Assembly: GCA_905250125.1 (NCBI GenBank)
Contig: CAJNOL010000205.1
Coordinates: 70,542-134,541 of the forward strand
Origin: Rotaria sordida
Taxonomy: Eukaryota > Rotifera > Eurotatoria > Philodinida > Philodinidae
DNA length: 64,000 nucleotides
Direction: 5' to 3'
Part shown: piece after piece, positions 1 through 10,284 of the stretch
Layout: each line of letters begins with the position of its first letter
How positions within the stretch are numbered: the first letter of the stretch is position 1
Position numbers and translations under genes: made by a program
Notes under the pieces: model-generated
Seen by the model: only the letters and a program-made list of their open reading frames with translations
Told to the model about the DNA's origin: nothing
The model's database searches: none

Positions 1-540
1 TTAAGAATGTTAACTGGACGAGAACCATTAACAAATCCACAAGATAATTCTATATGGATGGGTGCATCACAAGATTGGTCTGTATTAAATTTATGGTTTA
101 ATATGGATTTCGATAGTGCATTAATACAATCTGTAAAAGGTTTAAATCATGTACGACAAACATTAAATGATCAATGGAATACACATGGTTTATATGCAGG
201 TGATGGTTATGGTATCGGAGGAAAACCATGGGTTACATCACATTATGGTTTTCATATGGTCTTATGGCATTTACCATTTGCAATTACAGGTCAATATACA
301 GATTTAACAAAAGGTATATTATTATTTTCACCCAAATTACGATCACCATTTATTTTGCCTGTACTTATTCCGAATATTTTTGGTTCAATAAGTGCAACTC
401 CATTATTAAATGGACAATCATCGTATACATTTACATTATCAATTGGAAATTTATCTTTGAATGTACTTGCTATTAATAATGTGAAATATCCACGTAGTAT
501 TCATCTAACAGCTGGACAATCGGTACAGTGGATTGGATGA
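1..540 (+). CDS. GH116-like glycoside hydrolase, C-terminal part (5' truncated by window)
   Basis: The reading frame is open from base 1 to the TGA at 538-540, so the start lies outside the window. The roughly 180 visible residues contain an aromatic, glycine-rich block (SHYGFHMVLWHLPFAITGQ) followed by LLFSPKLRSPFILPVLIP and a beta-rich end. From memory this order resembles the C-terminal catalytic lobe and closing beta-sandwich of fungal and protist proteins of the GH116 (non-lysosomal glucosylceramidase-like, DUF608) class. A glycosidase function is therefore family inference; substrate and catalytic residues cannot be assigned from this fragment. No intron interrupts the visible part. Another family with an (alpha/alpha)6 barrel is possible. 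Confidence 0.6.
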   Translation, partial: LRMLTGREPLTNPQDNSIWMGASQDWSVLNLWFNMDFDSALIQSVKGLNHVRQTLNDQWNTHGLYAGDGYGIGGKPWVTSHYGFHMVLWHLPFAITGQYTDLTKGILLFSPKLRSPFILPVLIPNIFGSISATPLLNGQSSYTFTLSIGNLSLNVLAINNVKYPRSIHLTAGQSVQWIG

Positions 541-799
541 TTGATTAATAACAATCAATATTTATTACAGTTAGAATTAAGTAAAACTTTTTTTGACGCT
601 TTCCAACCTTGAGCGATTTTCTAACGACGTACTAAGCAGTATGTTTGTTTCTTTAATTTTAACAATAAAAATATATGAATAATATTGAAAATATTCAATT
701 CAAACAGATTTAATTAGTAAGAATTTACTTTTTATTTTGAAGAGAAAAATAAACGAACATTCAATCAAATCTTGAATGTTTAGTTAAATAAAAGAGAAA
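541..799. other. 3' flank of the GH116-like gene
   Basis: AT-rich non-coding sequence. AATAAA-like hexamers occur at about 665 and 749 and could serve as polyadenylation signals. No gene seen. Confidence 0.4.
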
Positions 800-1560
800 T
801 ACAGGGTATTCGAAAAGTAAATTCGTATAACTCCACTATTTATCAAATTTAATCAACTAACTTTTTTCAAATGATAGATATAAGTGTGAAGTTTTTATTA
901 GTAGGAGCAAACTTCACAAACACTGTTCAAAATTATTACTTTCGCCTGAGATATGAAAACCAGTCGATTTTCAATTTCAAAAAACACACTACATAGTGTT
1001 TCTGTTTTGATACTTCCATATTTTGCGTTTTTTGTGACGTTTATATCGTGCAGATGTTGCTCTATCTGTTCTATGCATTTGTTGTGATGTGTCACTTAAA
1101 ATAGAAGCCTAACAATGTCAAGTTCGATGACGACGAAGCTTATAAGATCGATTCGTCTTTTCCAGTTCATCAATCATCGTTTGGAAACATAAAGTTGTCA
1201 CACGAGCTCTTTGATCACCGGACTTGCCATTATTAGGCTTCTATTTTTAGTGACACATCACAACAAATGCATAGAATCGATAGTGCACCATCTGCACGAT
1301 ATAAACATCACAAAAAAAACGCAAAATATGGAAGTATCAAAACAGAAACACTATGTAATGTGTTTTTTGAAATTGAAAATCGACTGGTTTTCATATTTCA
1401 GGCGAAAGTAATAATTTTGAACAGTGTTTGTGAAGTTTGTCCGTACCAATAAAAACTTCACACTTATATCTATCATTTGAAAAAAGTTAGTTGATTAAAT
1501 TTGATAAATAGTGGAGTTATACAAATTTACTTTTCGACCGAACTTTTGGAACATCCTGTA
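800..1560. repeat. Foldback (long-TIR) DNA element, Tc1/mariner-like ends
   Basis: The two halves are inverted copies: bases from about 801 to 1140 pair with about 1207 to 1559, leaving a loop near 65 nt. The ends read TACAGGGTATTCGAAAAGT on the left and, on the other strand, TACAGGATGTTCCAAAAGT on the right, with TA at each border, as in Tc1/mariner-type insertions with TA target duplication. The right arm has a short extra segment near its tip. The two matching peptides of about 60 residues that can be read from the arms simply mirror the repeat and are not evidence of a gene. I read it as a non-autonomous element without transposase. Confidence 0.75.
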
Positions 1561-3456
1561 TATATCTAATAAAATAGAAAACTTAACTCATTTCCATACT
1601 TTATCAAGATATTGGATAGATGAAAAAAAATATTTATTTCTTTGACTAAATTTCTTACGGATCAAATTTGATTAAGATACCAATCAAAAATAGATTCAAT
1701 TACATTTTGCTTATAAAAATATTATTATTAAACGTTCTTTTAACTGTGTTTATACAGTTTCAAAAACGCAAATTTTGTTCTCTTAGTTTAAAAAAACTAT
1801 CTTTTCTTTATTCTTTAAAATTCAATTCATTGCTACAGCTTTTTGTGGTTATTACTATAAAAACAAAAAAGTACGCTACTATTGCGCAATCATTTTGTAT
1901 GAAGTACTATAATTCAAATTAGTGCATTCAACAGTAAGTTCTGTTATATTATGCAATAAAATTACAATATCAAAAAGATATTAAAATAAAATTATTACAA
2001 CACTTGTGTGTTTCTTTGACAAATGAGTTCACACATGCTAAGTACAACTTCATAATGAAATGTGAAGTTACTATCAAAAAAAAAAATCTTTAATCAAAAA
2101 AGAAAGTAATTAATTTTTTATAATTGTTAAATAAAAAAAAGCACGTCCTGTGAAATAATACTTGAAATTTATCTTCACATATAAAATAGCAATAATAGAT
2201 TTTCTATCACCTAGTACGAAGCGTATATAAAAATAGAATAAAAATGCTGCAAATGATAATACTAGAATTGATCTAAGATGGCTAAGGCGATTTATAGAAA
2301 TGGCAAAAATCTCAATTAATCGAAATCATGAATAAAAAATTATTAATATTATTGCAATTTAATGATGGAAAAATAGAAATTACTGTCTAAAAGAATTTGC
2401 AGAAAAGCTTCTCAATGTCTTCAATAAAAGATAAAAAAATAATTAAATAGATCTTATTCCCAAACAACAAAAAAAAATATCATTCTATTCCCTTGTCAAA
2501 AAAAATCTTTTATATGATGATTCATAAAAAATATTTAATTCTCTACGATGTCATCAAAACAATGGTATAGCCAAACTGTCTTTTTTTTGTTAATTTTTGT
2601 AAAAAAAAAAACGTAAAATGTAATTAATCATCGTTTACAATAGTAGAAGTTTTTTTATTTTTCTGCTTTTGTTTTTAGTTTGATAATCTTTTTTTTTCAA
2701 CCGAAGAACTTAGAATATTTCTTAAATATTCAAAATTCAGTTTTGTCTTTTTCTTTTCTTTTACTTGATCGTAACTATGAACATGATTATAATAGAGTGT
2801 TCCAATATTTGGGCTTATTTATTAATCAACCATAGGAAAAAAGTGTAATGAGGAAAATATTAATAAAATTATAGATTAACTGTGCCGTACAAGATCTACT
2901 AATATTTTGTTCAATTAACAGTATAATCAAAATGACCGAATATGTCATGATCAATAAAAAAACACAATGCAGAATAGATTTCTAGTAAAACACTACCGGA
3001 AATGAAAGCATTCGAGACTTGTCATGACATATCTTTGTTTTTTTTTATTTGATACCATCAACAAAACGAATAAAAGTCAGACAGAAGCAGAATGTCATTC
3101 TCATTCTATTTCTTTCTTTCTTCTACATGAATAATCAATTTTTATTGTTTTTCAATAAAATATCCCTTTCTCATCAGATATAACATCAAACATATATAGA
3201 AATCTCTATTTCGAAAGTTCGAAAATGTTTCTATGATTTGGTTTTTTTTTGTGTATATGTATATATATATATACGTATAACTAATCGAAACGATGAACGA
3301 GAAGTAATTGAACACTAATTGTGTGACGCATATCGTAATGAGACCACTACATTCTTTATTTTTTTTCACGCACACGCACACGCACACATATAAAGAGCGA
3401 GAATGAACGAATACAACATGCAATATGGGAAAAAAAGAAAGTAATATTTGCACGGC
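1561..3456. other. Non-coding, AT-rich intergenic region
   Basis: Dominated by A/T runs, with a TA-rich tract near 3249-3272 and a CA/CG dinucleotide tract near 3366-3389. Open frames here are short and low in complexity. The part nearest 3456 is probably the 3' UTR of the minus-strand gene at 3457-4017. No gene seen. Confidence 0.4.
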
Positions 3457-4017
3457 TCACTGGGGAACAGCTCCATGTTCGAGTAATACTTCGTGTCCAT
3501 CGTTTGTAATATGTGCCGCTGCATTTGGATCATCAACCAATTTAATTAAATCGACTATTTCACCTTTTTCATAGGGTATTTCCAAAAAACTATCACTCTT
3601 TTTTAATGATGGTGATCGAGCAGGTGATGTTTCTTTACCATAAATATTTGGAGAAGAAGTATGAGTTGACGAAGTTTCTTCAGCATCCGGTGTTGGTTGT
3701 TGTTGTTGTTGTGCTACATGATTATTGGAACAATCAGTAACGGGTGTATTTAATATGATTGACGAAGGATCAGCATCAATCGAAAAACGTTTGGCAATTG
3801 GATGTACAGGATGATGACGTTCGAAACTTGATTGAGTGGAAAGAATTTTCGTTAATTTTTTTGTTGCTGTTCCACTTGAAGAAGAAATATCAGTAGCCGG
3901 GGGTACTGAAGAAGTCGGAGAAGGACGAGAACCACTTGCATCACTAGCTGGCTTGTCATCAGGAATGATTAATTTTGGTGCTGCCGAGGAAGAGGAAGAG
4001 GAAGAAGAAGATGCCAT
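3457..4017 (-). CDS. Unrecognised serine-rich, low-complexity protein (186 aa)
   Basis: A single uninterrupted exon from ATG at 4017 to TGA at 3457. The N-terminus is a polyserine run, followed by Pro/Ser/Thr-rich sequence, a KRFSIDADPSS segment, a short polyglutamine run and a less biased C-terminal 45 residues (KKSDSFLEIPYEKGEIVDLI and beyond). No known domain, signal peptide or membrane span is visible. Support for a real gene is the good coding texture over the C-terminal part and a splice acceptor (TTTATAG on the minus strand, AG at 4031-4032) 13 nt upstream of the ATG, the same arrangement seen at other genes here. Mostly disordered; function unknown. Further upstream exons cannot be excluded. 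Confidence 0.55.
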   Translation of the reverse strand: MASSSSSSSSSAAPKLIIPDDKPASDASGSRPSPTSSVPPATDISSSSGTATKKLTKILSTQSSFERHHPVHPIAKRFSIDADPSSIILNTPVTDCSNNHVAQQQQQPTPDAEETSSTHTSSPNIYGKETSPARSPSLKKSDSFLEIPYEKGEIVDLIKLVDDPNAAAHITNDGHEVLLEHGAVPQ

Positions 4018-6150
4018 TTACACTGTTCGTCTATAAACAAAAATAATACCACTTAAGTGAGTTTTTTTGATGAAAAAAAAAGTTTGTTTTAATTTTCTTA
4101 TATTAACTCGTTTGATAGTTCTACTTGAATCAATTGACAACTAAGAAACCTCTTATACTATTTCTTTTTTCTCATTTCTATTCATGCGAACTGAAATGAA
4201 ATTGCGCTCTAAAATACTAAAATTATGCATTGAGAATGTCAAAAGTGGACGATACAAACTACTATGTTATGAATCAAACAATGTTATGATAGAATTTACC
4301 TCAATATTGTCAGCTCTAACATGTTTTTTTTTGACGTAAATATTAGTGAACAAGTAAACGAGAAAAAAAAAGCTGTCAGATGAAGGACAACAAAAACGAC
4401 AACGTCACTATTCTCTATAACTGACGTATGCGCGAGTTGTATGGAGAACACAAAGAAGAATGATAGACACAGAGAGAGAGAGAGAGAGCGGAGATCGATG
4501 ACGATAACAAGCCTAGTGAAAGAAAAAGAACGCAAAAAAAAGAGATGAAAGAGAAAAAAATGCTTGAATAAGAAAAAATAATAACATAATGACGATGATG
4601 AGAACACATTCATAGGACTGACGATGAGAATCGCTTTTCTCCGAGACGCTCTTTCTCTATTCCATTTGTTTTCAAAAAGACGAGAGTAACAGTTTAGAGA
4701 GAGAAATACACAATGGAAAAAATAAAAAGCATTTCGAGGAAAAAGAGCAGAAAAAAAACGACATGTATGCACGCGTGTGAGCTGGATGCATTTGTTTATG
4801 ATCTTTGTTCATCGATGAAGCACAATGTCTTTAGTTATTCGAATGATTAGAAACGGCATTCTAGGAAAGATTTACACAACCTTTGAATGAACTAAATTGA
4901 ACACTGATGTGTCCTGAAAACGGAAGACAAGTTCTTTTTTTTTTCTTGCTTTTTTTTCTCAATTGCTCATCATAAGAAAAAGAGAATACCACATAATAAC
5001 TATAGAAAACGAGGAACAAAAAAAAAGAACAAAAAACTAGTTGATTGATTTATATTTTCTAAAAGCAAGACGAATGTCGACAACTAGGAAGAGGATAGAG
5101 AGAGGTTCATTAAATTAGCACATAATATATAAAAAGAAAAATATAAGGACTGACTATAGCATGATAAAAGAAAAAAACATGGATTACTATCTAGCTTTAT
5201 TTTTACTATAGAGAAATCAATGATTGTTGCAAATGACATATAAGTTTGAACTTTCTTATCTGTTCACTGTATTCATAATTTGGATAAATTAGTTTGATGA
5301 AGTCAGGAAAGATTCTATCATATCAATCCGTTTCTGTAGCGATATAGCTGGATTAGTGGAAATTTATTTTCGAATAAATCTATCTAAGTTATTTTGCAAC
5401 AAAAAAAAAACATCCTTATATACAGCATACAAACCTATACATTCACGCGAACGAAAACAAAAATGAAAATGAAAAGCACAAAGAGAAAGAGTAAACAAGA
5501 CGTAGAATAGAACAAGGTTGAATAAGTATACTATTATATTTGAAAATTGCTTAACATTATACAAAAAACAATAATATCATACATCTGTTTCCAGCTGTCG
5601 TAATACATAAAAAAAAGGCGAACAATAAAGAATGTAAGAATCTCAATGATTTTCACGAACGAAGAAAAGAAACGATCCAAATAGGATCAACATACTGAAA
5701 TAAGTAATTCATTGGAAAGAAAAAGGAAACACATGAAAACCAACGAGTATGCATATACAGAATTGCGGATAAGACACTTTATTTGGACGCTCTCTAACAG
5801 ATATGAATAAATTCTGATCAAAAATGTATCATAATTTTGTAAAATTGGACATAAATCATTAATTTTGCAAATCGTCATCAATAACCCCTGTATTTATTTT
5901 TTGATTATTATTTCAGAGAACAAGGTAATGAAACAATCTGTCCATGCTTGAAAAATTTTTTCAATGATTCATCTTCATCTTTGGATTGGGTAGTTTGATG
6001 AACCGTTAGAAACCATCGTCAATGTACATTACTGAGTGAAGCAGAGGTTTTGCCAAACAACAAAAAGAAATGTAATAGAAAAATGGTGATTTTAAAATAG
6101 TTGAAATTTGAAATCAATTTCTTTCACATTTCATCAATAATATATAGATA
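4018..6150. other. Intergenic region between divergent genes at 3457-4017 (-) and ZSWIM2 (+)
   Basis: Should hold the promoters and any 5' UTR exons of both flanking genes. I see AT-rich sequence, an (AG)9 tract at 4471-4488 and purine-rich stretches. The longest open frame, minus strand 4296-4772, is low-complexity Phe/Ser/Leu-rich text produced by the purine-rich strand, and I do not call it a gene. Confidence 0.4.
4471..4488. repeat. (AG)9 microsatellite
   Basis: Nine uninterrupted AG units within a purine-rich stretch. Confidence 0.9.
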
Positions 6151-8859
6151 ATGTCTCGTAGTTTGCCTTATCGTCTTGAATGTCCTGAAAAATGCCTACA
6201 AGCTCAAGATGATGCACTTAATTCAACATTTTTTATTCTAAGACAAACAGGTCCTACAGCTTTTGTTATTAAAGAAGATGATGAACGAATATTTAAAGTA
6301 TTTATAATAAATAGAATTTTGATTACATAAATATGTCATATTAATTAGGCATTTTTGGGTGATCAACATCAATGTACTTGTAATGTATTTCAACGAGATC
6401 GAGACTTATGCAAACATATTTGTTGGCTTTTATTAAAACGATTTCGTGTGCCAAGAACTAATCCAAGTAAATAATAATATAGACAAGATACTTTTATATT
6501 TACATATATATATAAATATATCTAGTGCTTTGGCAAAAAGGTCTTGTCGAACGAGAAATAAATGAACTTCTACGTGGTTTAGCACGAGAAGATGAACGAA
6601 ACAAAACAAATCATACTCAAAAACCAAAAGTAAAAAAAAAAGGAAGAAAATTCGTATATACTGGGTGTGAGTTTTTTCATTTAACAACGAAAGAAAAGAA
6701 GTATAGTGTAGAATACACTTGAGATTATTTGTAGATCATTTGCATCTAATATTTGCATAATTGATGAATCAAAACTATTTTCTTGTTGTAAATGAAAACA
6801 TTTTCTAAAGACGATAAACAAAATTGTATAATTTTTACATTTTAGAATGATGATGAAGATGATGATGATAGTGAAGTTGAACAACGGCCAATCAATGAAA
6901 ATGATGTATGTCCTATATGTCAAGAAGAATTTTTAATTAAGAAAGTGCCAATTACTTATTGCCGGTTTGATAAAAATTTAAAATTAGAAATTAATTCAAT
7001 ATTTGATTCTTTTTCTTTTTTCAGACATGGTTGTGGTAATAATGTTCATGTTAAATGTATGAAAGTATGGCTTGATCATCAAGTATCAACAGGTGAAAAA
7101 ATAGTTAAATGTCCATTATGTCGAGAAACATTTGGTACACCTGAACAACTTAAACAGGAATTTCGGTATAAGAATTTCAATTCTATTTTTATTGTTAAAA
7201 AAGAAATTTAATATTTTCTATTTTAAGTACAAGTGGTGCTCAACAAGCTGAAAAATCATCTATTCATTTAGGTTATTCATGTCATCGTTGTCGTGCATGT
7301 CCAATTACAGGCAAATGTTATAAATGTACAACATGTCATGATTATTTTCTTTGTCAAACATGTTTTAATTTAAATATACATAATGAACATAATTTTGATT
7401 ATCGAGAAGTAAAAAAAACAAAAACAATAGATATTTTTGTTTTTGTTTTCTTAATTTAATAAATAAATTTTATTTTATTTAGAAATCATTTCAACGTTGG
7501 AAATCAGCAACACGAGAACATTTAAATGCATTACCTAGTGCACTTCATCAAATGTTAGCAAATAGAGATATTACGGAAAATGATTATGATATTCTTCTTC
7601 AACTTGATAAGTAATTGATACATTGAAATATTTGCTTTTTTTGTTTTGTTTATTTATTTATTTATTTTTTCTTTTTAATCAAGTGCTCAAAATGCAGCAA
7701 TTATGGGTATACCAGAAAATGTTGTTAAATCAATGCCAACTGAACGTGTACATGAACGAAGTCGTTTATTACAACATGGTGAACAATGTCGTTTATGTTT
7801 AAGATCTTATCAAATAGGTGAACGTGTTCGACGTTTACCATGTCGACATAAATTTCATATTGATTGCATTGGTAATTTAAAAAACTTAAACAAAAGTTAT
7901 TTCGATTTTATTGTTACTTTTTTTGCTACATAGATGGATGGCTTTTACATAGTCATCCAACATGTCCAATTGATGGTCAACTTGTATGGAGCGTTGAAAT
8001 GGAAAATGAACAAAGAGAAGCAAAACGGTAAAATTTAAAAAAAAACAAAAACAAAAGTTTTTCTTTTCATTAAATGTTAAATTAAATTTATTAAATATAT
8101 AGTGGCAGATAAAACTTTAGAGTAGTTGTATGTTTAAGTTTGTTTCTCGACGGTAATAGCTAGCAAGAATCTTCTTTCACTGAACTACATTCAATTTACA
8201 ATTGCTCTATCAAATAAAATCTTTTCCCAAAAGCTTCGAAAGAAAATCAGAAAGCTGGTTTGAGAGTCTTGGTTTTCCACATACCTTCATTCAAGCAATT
8301 TTGCTGAAGCTTTCGGACCAATTAATCCTGCTAGAGAACTCATTCAGCTGCACAAATGCTTTTTGAGATTCTTGTTAGTTATTACCATCGATCAGAAAAG
8401 TTAAATGTACAACTGCTCTAAACTTTTGTCCGCCACTATAGTTCTGCTCCTGCTGCTATTCGACATTCAACAAAACATACACCTTCTTCTGGTTCATCTT
8501 TACTGTCAGTTGATATGGGTTTATCTGTAACTCCTTATCAAATACGACCACTTAATATACCAACAACAACTGATCTAAATCGACGATTTCGACGTCTTCA
8601 TATGCGTGCACCACTTCGTCCATTAATAGCACCAACAACGAATGAATTTCCATCATCGCTTGAAATAAATGCTTATAGTTTAGGAAATCGACAATTATCA
8701 GCGAATAATGAAGAACGACGACAATCATTATTATCATCACCGTCATTAGTAAGAGAAGAAATTCGACGAGTAAATATTGAATTTAATCAAGATTTTACAT
8801 TACCACCAACTATTATTGGTCGTCGATTGCTTGAACGTAGACGCTCCAATGCTAAATAA
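6151..8859 (+). CDS. ZSWIM2: ZSWIM2-like E3 ubiquitin ligase (SWIM, RING, ZZ, RING)
   Basis: Ten exons give an in-frame product of 553 aa (human ZSWIM2 is about 630): 6151-6297, 6349-6466, 6526-6653, 6846-6964, 7025-7165, 7228-7408, 7483-7610, 7684-7871, 7934-8027, 8442-8859. In order: a SWIM finger with CxC then CxH (CTC...CKH) near residues 57-70; a RING-type finger (CPICQEEF... HGCGNNVHVKC... CPLC) spanning exons 4-5; a ZZ-type finger (CHRCRACPITGKCYKC... CQTC) in exon 6; and a second RING (CRLC... CRHKFHIDC... CPID) in exons 8-9. The C-terminal exon is Arg/Ser/Pro-rich and lacks a domain. This architecture is characteristic of ZSWIM2, an E3 ligase studied mainly in testis; a ligase role here follows from family knowledge. 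The start is 3 nt after a splice acceptor. The last intron hosts a TIR element. Confidence 0.88.
8098..8440. mobile_element. Small TIR element (MITE) in the last ZSWIM2 intron
   Basis: Left end TATAGTGGCAGATAAAACTT, and right end on the opposite strand TATAGTGGCGGACAAAAGTT; the similarity continues inward to about 30 bp (through TTTAGAGTAGTTGTA and TTTAGAGCAGTTGTA). TA flanks both ends, consistent with Tc1/mariner-like TA targeting. Length is about 340 bp with no coding capacity, so it is non-autonomous. The right border TA is followed directly by G, and that AG is the splice acceptor of the last exon (exon starts at 8442). Confidence 0.8.
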
Positions 8860-9300
8860 TATGTTTGCTCACATTTAGAGTTTATTGTATACGACATATA
8901 TTTTCTTTTCTGTTTTTTTTTGGTTATTATTTTTATTTTTCTTCTTTGGAATATTTCACATTTGTATATGAAAAAAAATATGAAATACTGCTAAAGTTCA
9001 GACGAATTGATCGAAATCTCACCAAAGAAAAATCTATCCAACCATTAGTCTACTTCAATTTCAAGAGAACATATAAGTTTATATTAATACATTAACTTTG
9101 ATGAAAATAAATCAACAAACTAAGCGCTAATGATTGATATTGGGTTTTCATGATTTTTTTTTGTTTCTATCTATATATTCAAAATCAAAAAAAAATTATA
9201 TCTTTCGTTGTTAGCTTTCAATGGCAACAAAAATAATAATTCTTGATGATCACTTGACTTTTATTTGTAAAAAGTTTTTTTTTTTTATTTATTTATTTAT
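8860..9300. other. Convergent 3' flanks of ZSWIM2 and the DUF6973-like gene
   Basis: The two genes converge here. T-rich tracts occur, and an AATAAA at about 9104 is a plausible polyadenylation signal for ZSWIM2. No additional gene seen. Confidence 0.4.
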
Positions 9301-9841
9301 CTATGGTTTTAATTGTAAATAACCCGTTTTAACATGATCATCACATTTCGCACGTGCTTCATCAGCTGTTTTTGATTCACTACCAACTTGTCGACCAATT
9401 TCATTATTGTTTAAATCCATAATACGTTCATTTTGTGGTCCTTCTGTATTATGATCTTCATGAAGATCAGCAACTTTCTTTGCTTGATCACGACCAATAC
9501 TAATTGTCATTAAAGCATTCCAATAACAATGACGAAAAGCATCACCAATACCATTATGTAATGTATTTGCTGGATAACTATTTTGAGCTTCAACACCAGC
9601 ATTATCTGCATCAGCTTTAGCTTTAGCACAATCGAATGGACCAACACGAAATATACATTTGATACCTTCTGTTACTGGTGATCTAATCATAATCATTATA
9701 AAACGATTGAGAAAAAAAAAACCAAGAACTAAATGAATTTTACCCTCGTGGTTCACCCCATGATTTATCAATGACTGGTGAAGTTGGTGCAGCTTGTATA
9801 CAAGCAATAGTAGCAAGAACAACGATTACAATAAATTGCAT
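9301..9841 (-). CDS. Small secreted DUF6973-like protein (159 aa)
   Basis: Two exons, 9744-9841 and 9301-9682, joined across a 61-nt GT...AG intron, give 480 nt in frame. The start at 9841 yields a clear signal peptide (MQFIVIVVLATIACIQA). The mature part has a conserved-looking core, GDAFRHCYWNALMT, then DLHEDHN and MDLNNNEIGRQVG. This His-rich helical core resembles DUF6973 domains, which I know mostly from bacterial secreted proteins and as C-terminal modules of large bacterial surface proteins. The biochemical activity is not known to me. Secretion is inferred from the signal peptide. A mostly bacterial family in a bdelloid, with a spliceosomal intron and a eukaryotic signal peptide, suggests an old, domesticated horizontal transfer; this is inference and needs a phylogeny. 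Confidence 0.72.
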
Positions 9842-10284
9842 TGATGTGTTTTTCTTTTTAATTCGATGTTTTTGAAGAAAGAAAGTGTAAAAAAAGAAAT
9901 AACAATTTCAAACGGTTTTATACCAATCATTCTTGTTATTTATCGAATTTTTGTAAATTGAGATGCTCTCAAAATCCATATTTCATTAAAATATTAAAGG
10001 ATTTAAAATAAGCACTCAAAAATCAACATAGAAATTTGATAGTATATATTCAATTAGTTGAATATTCTTTTCTTTTTATATAAAAGATCAAGTAGCATAC
10101 GACAGAAAAACAAAACGGAGAAGAAAAATCAATTGCAGACGAACAACAAAAATTTATTTTCTCGAAACCAACATAATTGAGTAATATATAGCTACATAGT
10201 AGCTACACATTTATTCGTTGATAAATAATTCTATACATCGAAAAAGAAAACAAAATGAATAGATAGAGAAGAATTGTTCATAAA
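9842..10284. other. Intergenic region upstream of the DUF6973-like gene and downstream of VIRMA
   Basis: Contains the promoter side of the DUF6973-like gene and the 3' UTR of VIRMA. Unlike several neighbours, the DUF6973-like gene has no obvious splice acceptor in the 30 nt before its ATG. No other gene seen. Confidence 0.4.

Noticed and set aside
898-1452. Two similar peptides of about 60 residues on opposite strands
   Set aside because: They are the two arms of the foldback element at 800-1560; the similarity is fully explained by the inverted repeat.
4296-4772. 158-codon minus-strand open frame rich in Phe, Ser and Leu
   Set aside because: It arises from a purine-rich opposite strand with an AG microsatellite; low complexity, no domain, no splice context.
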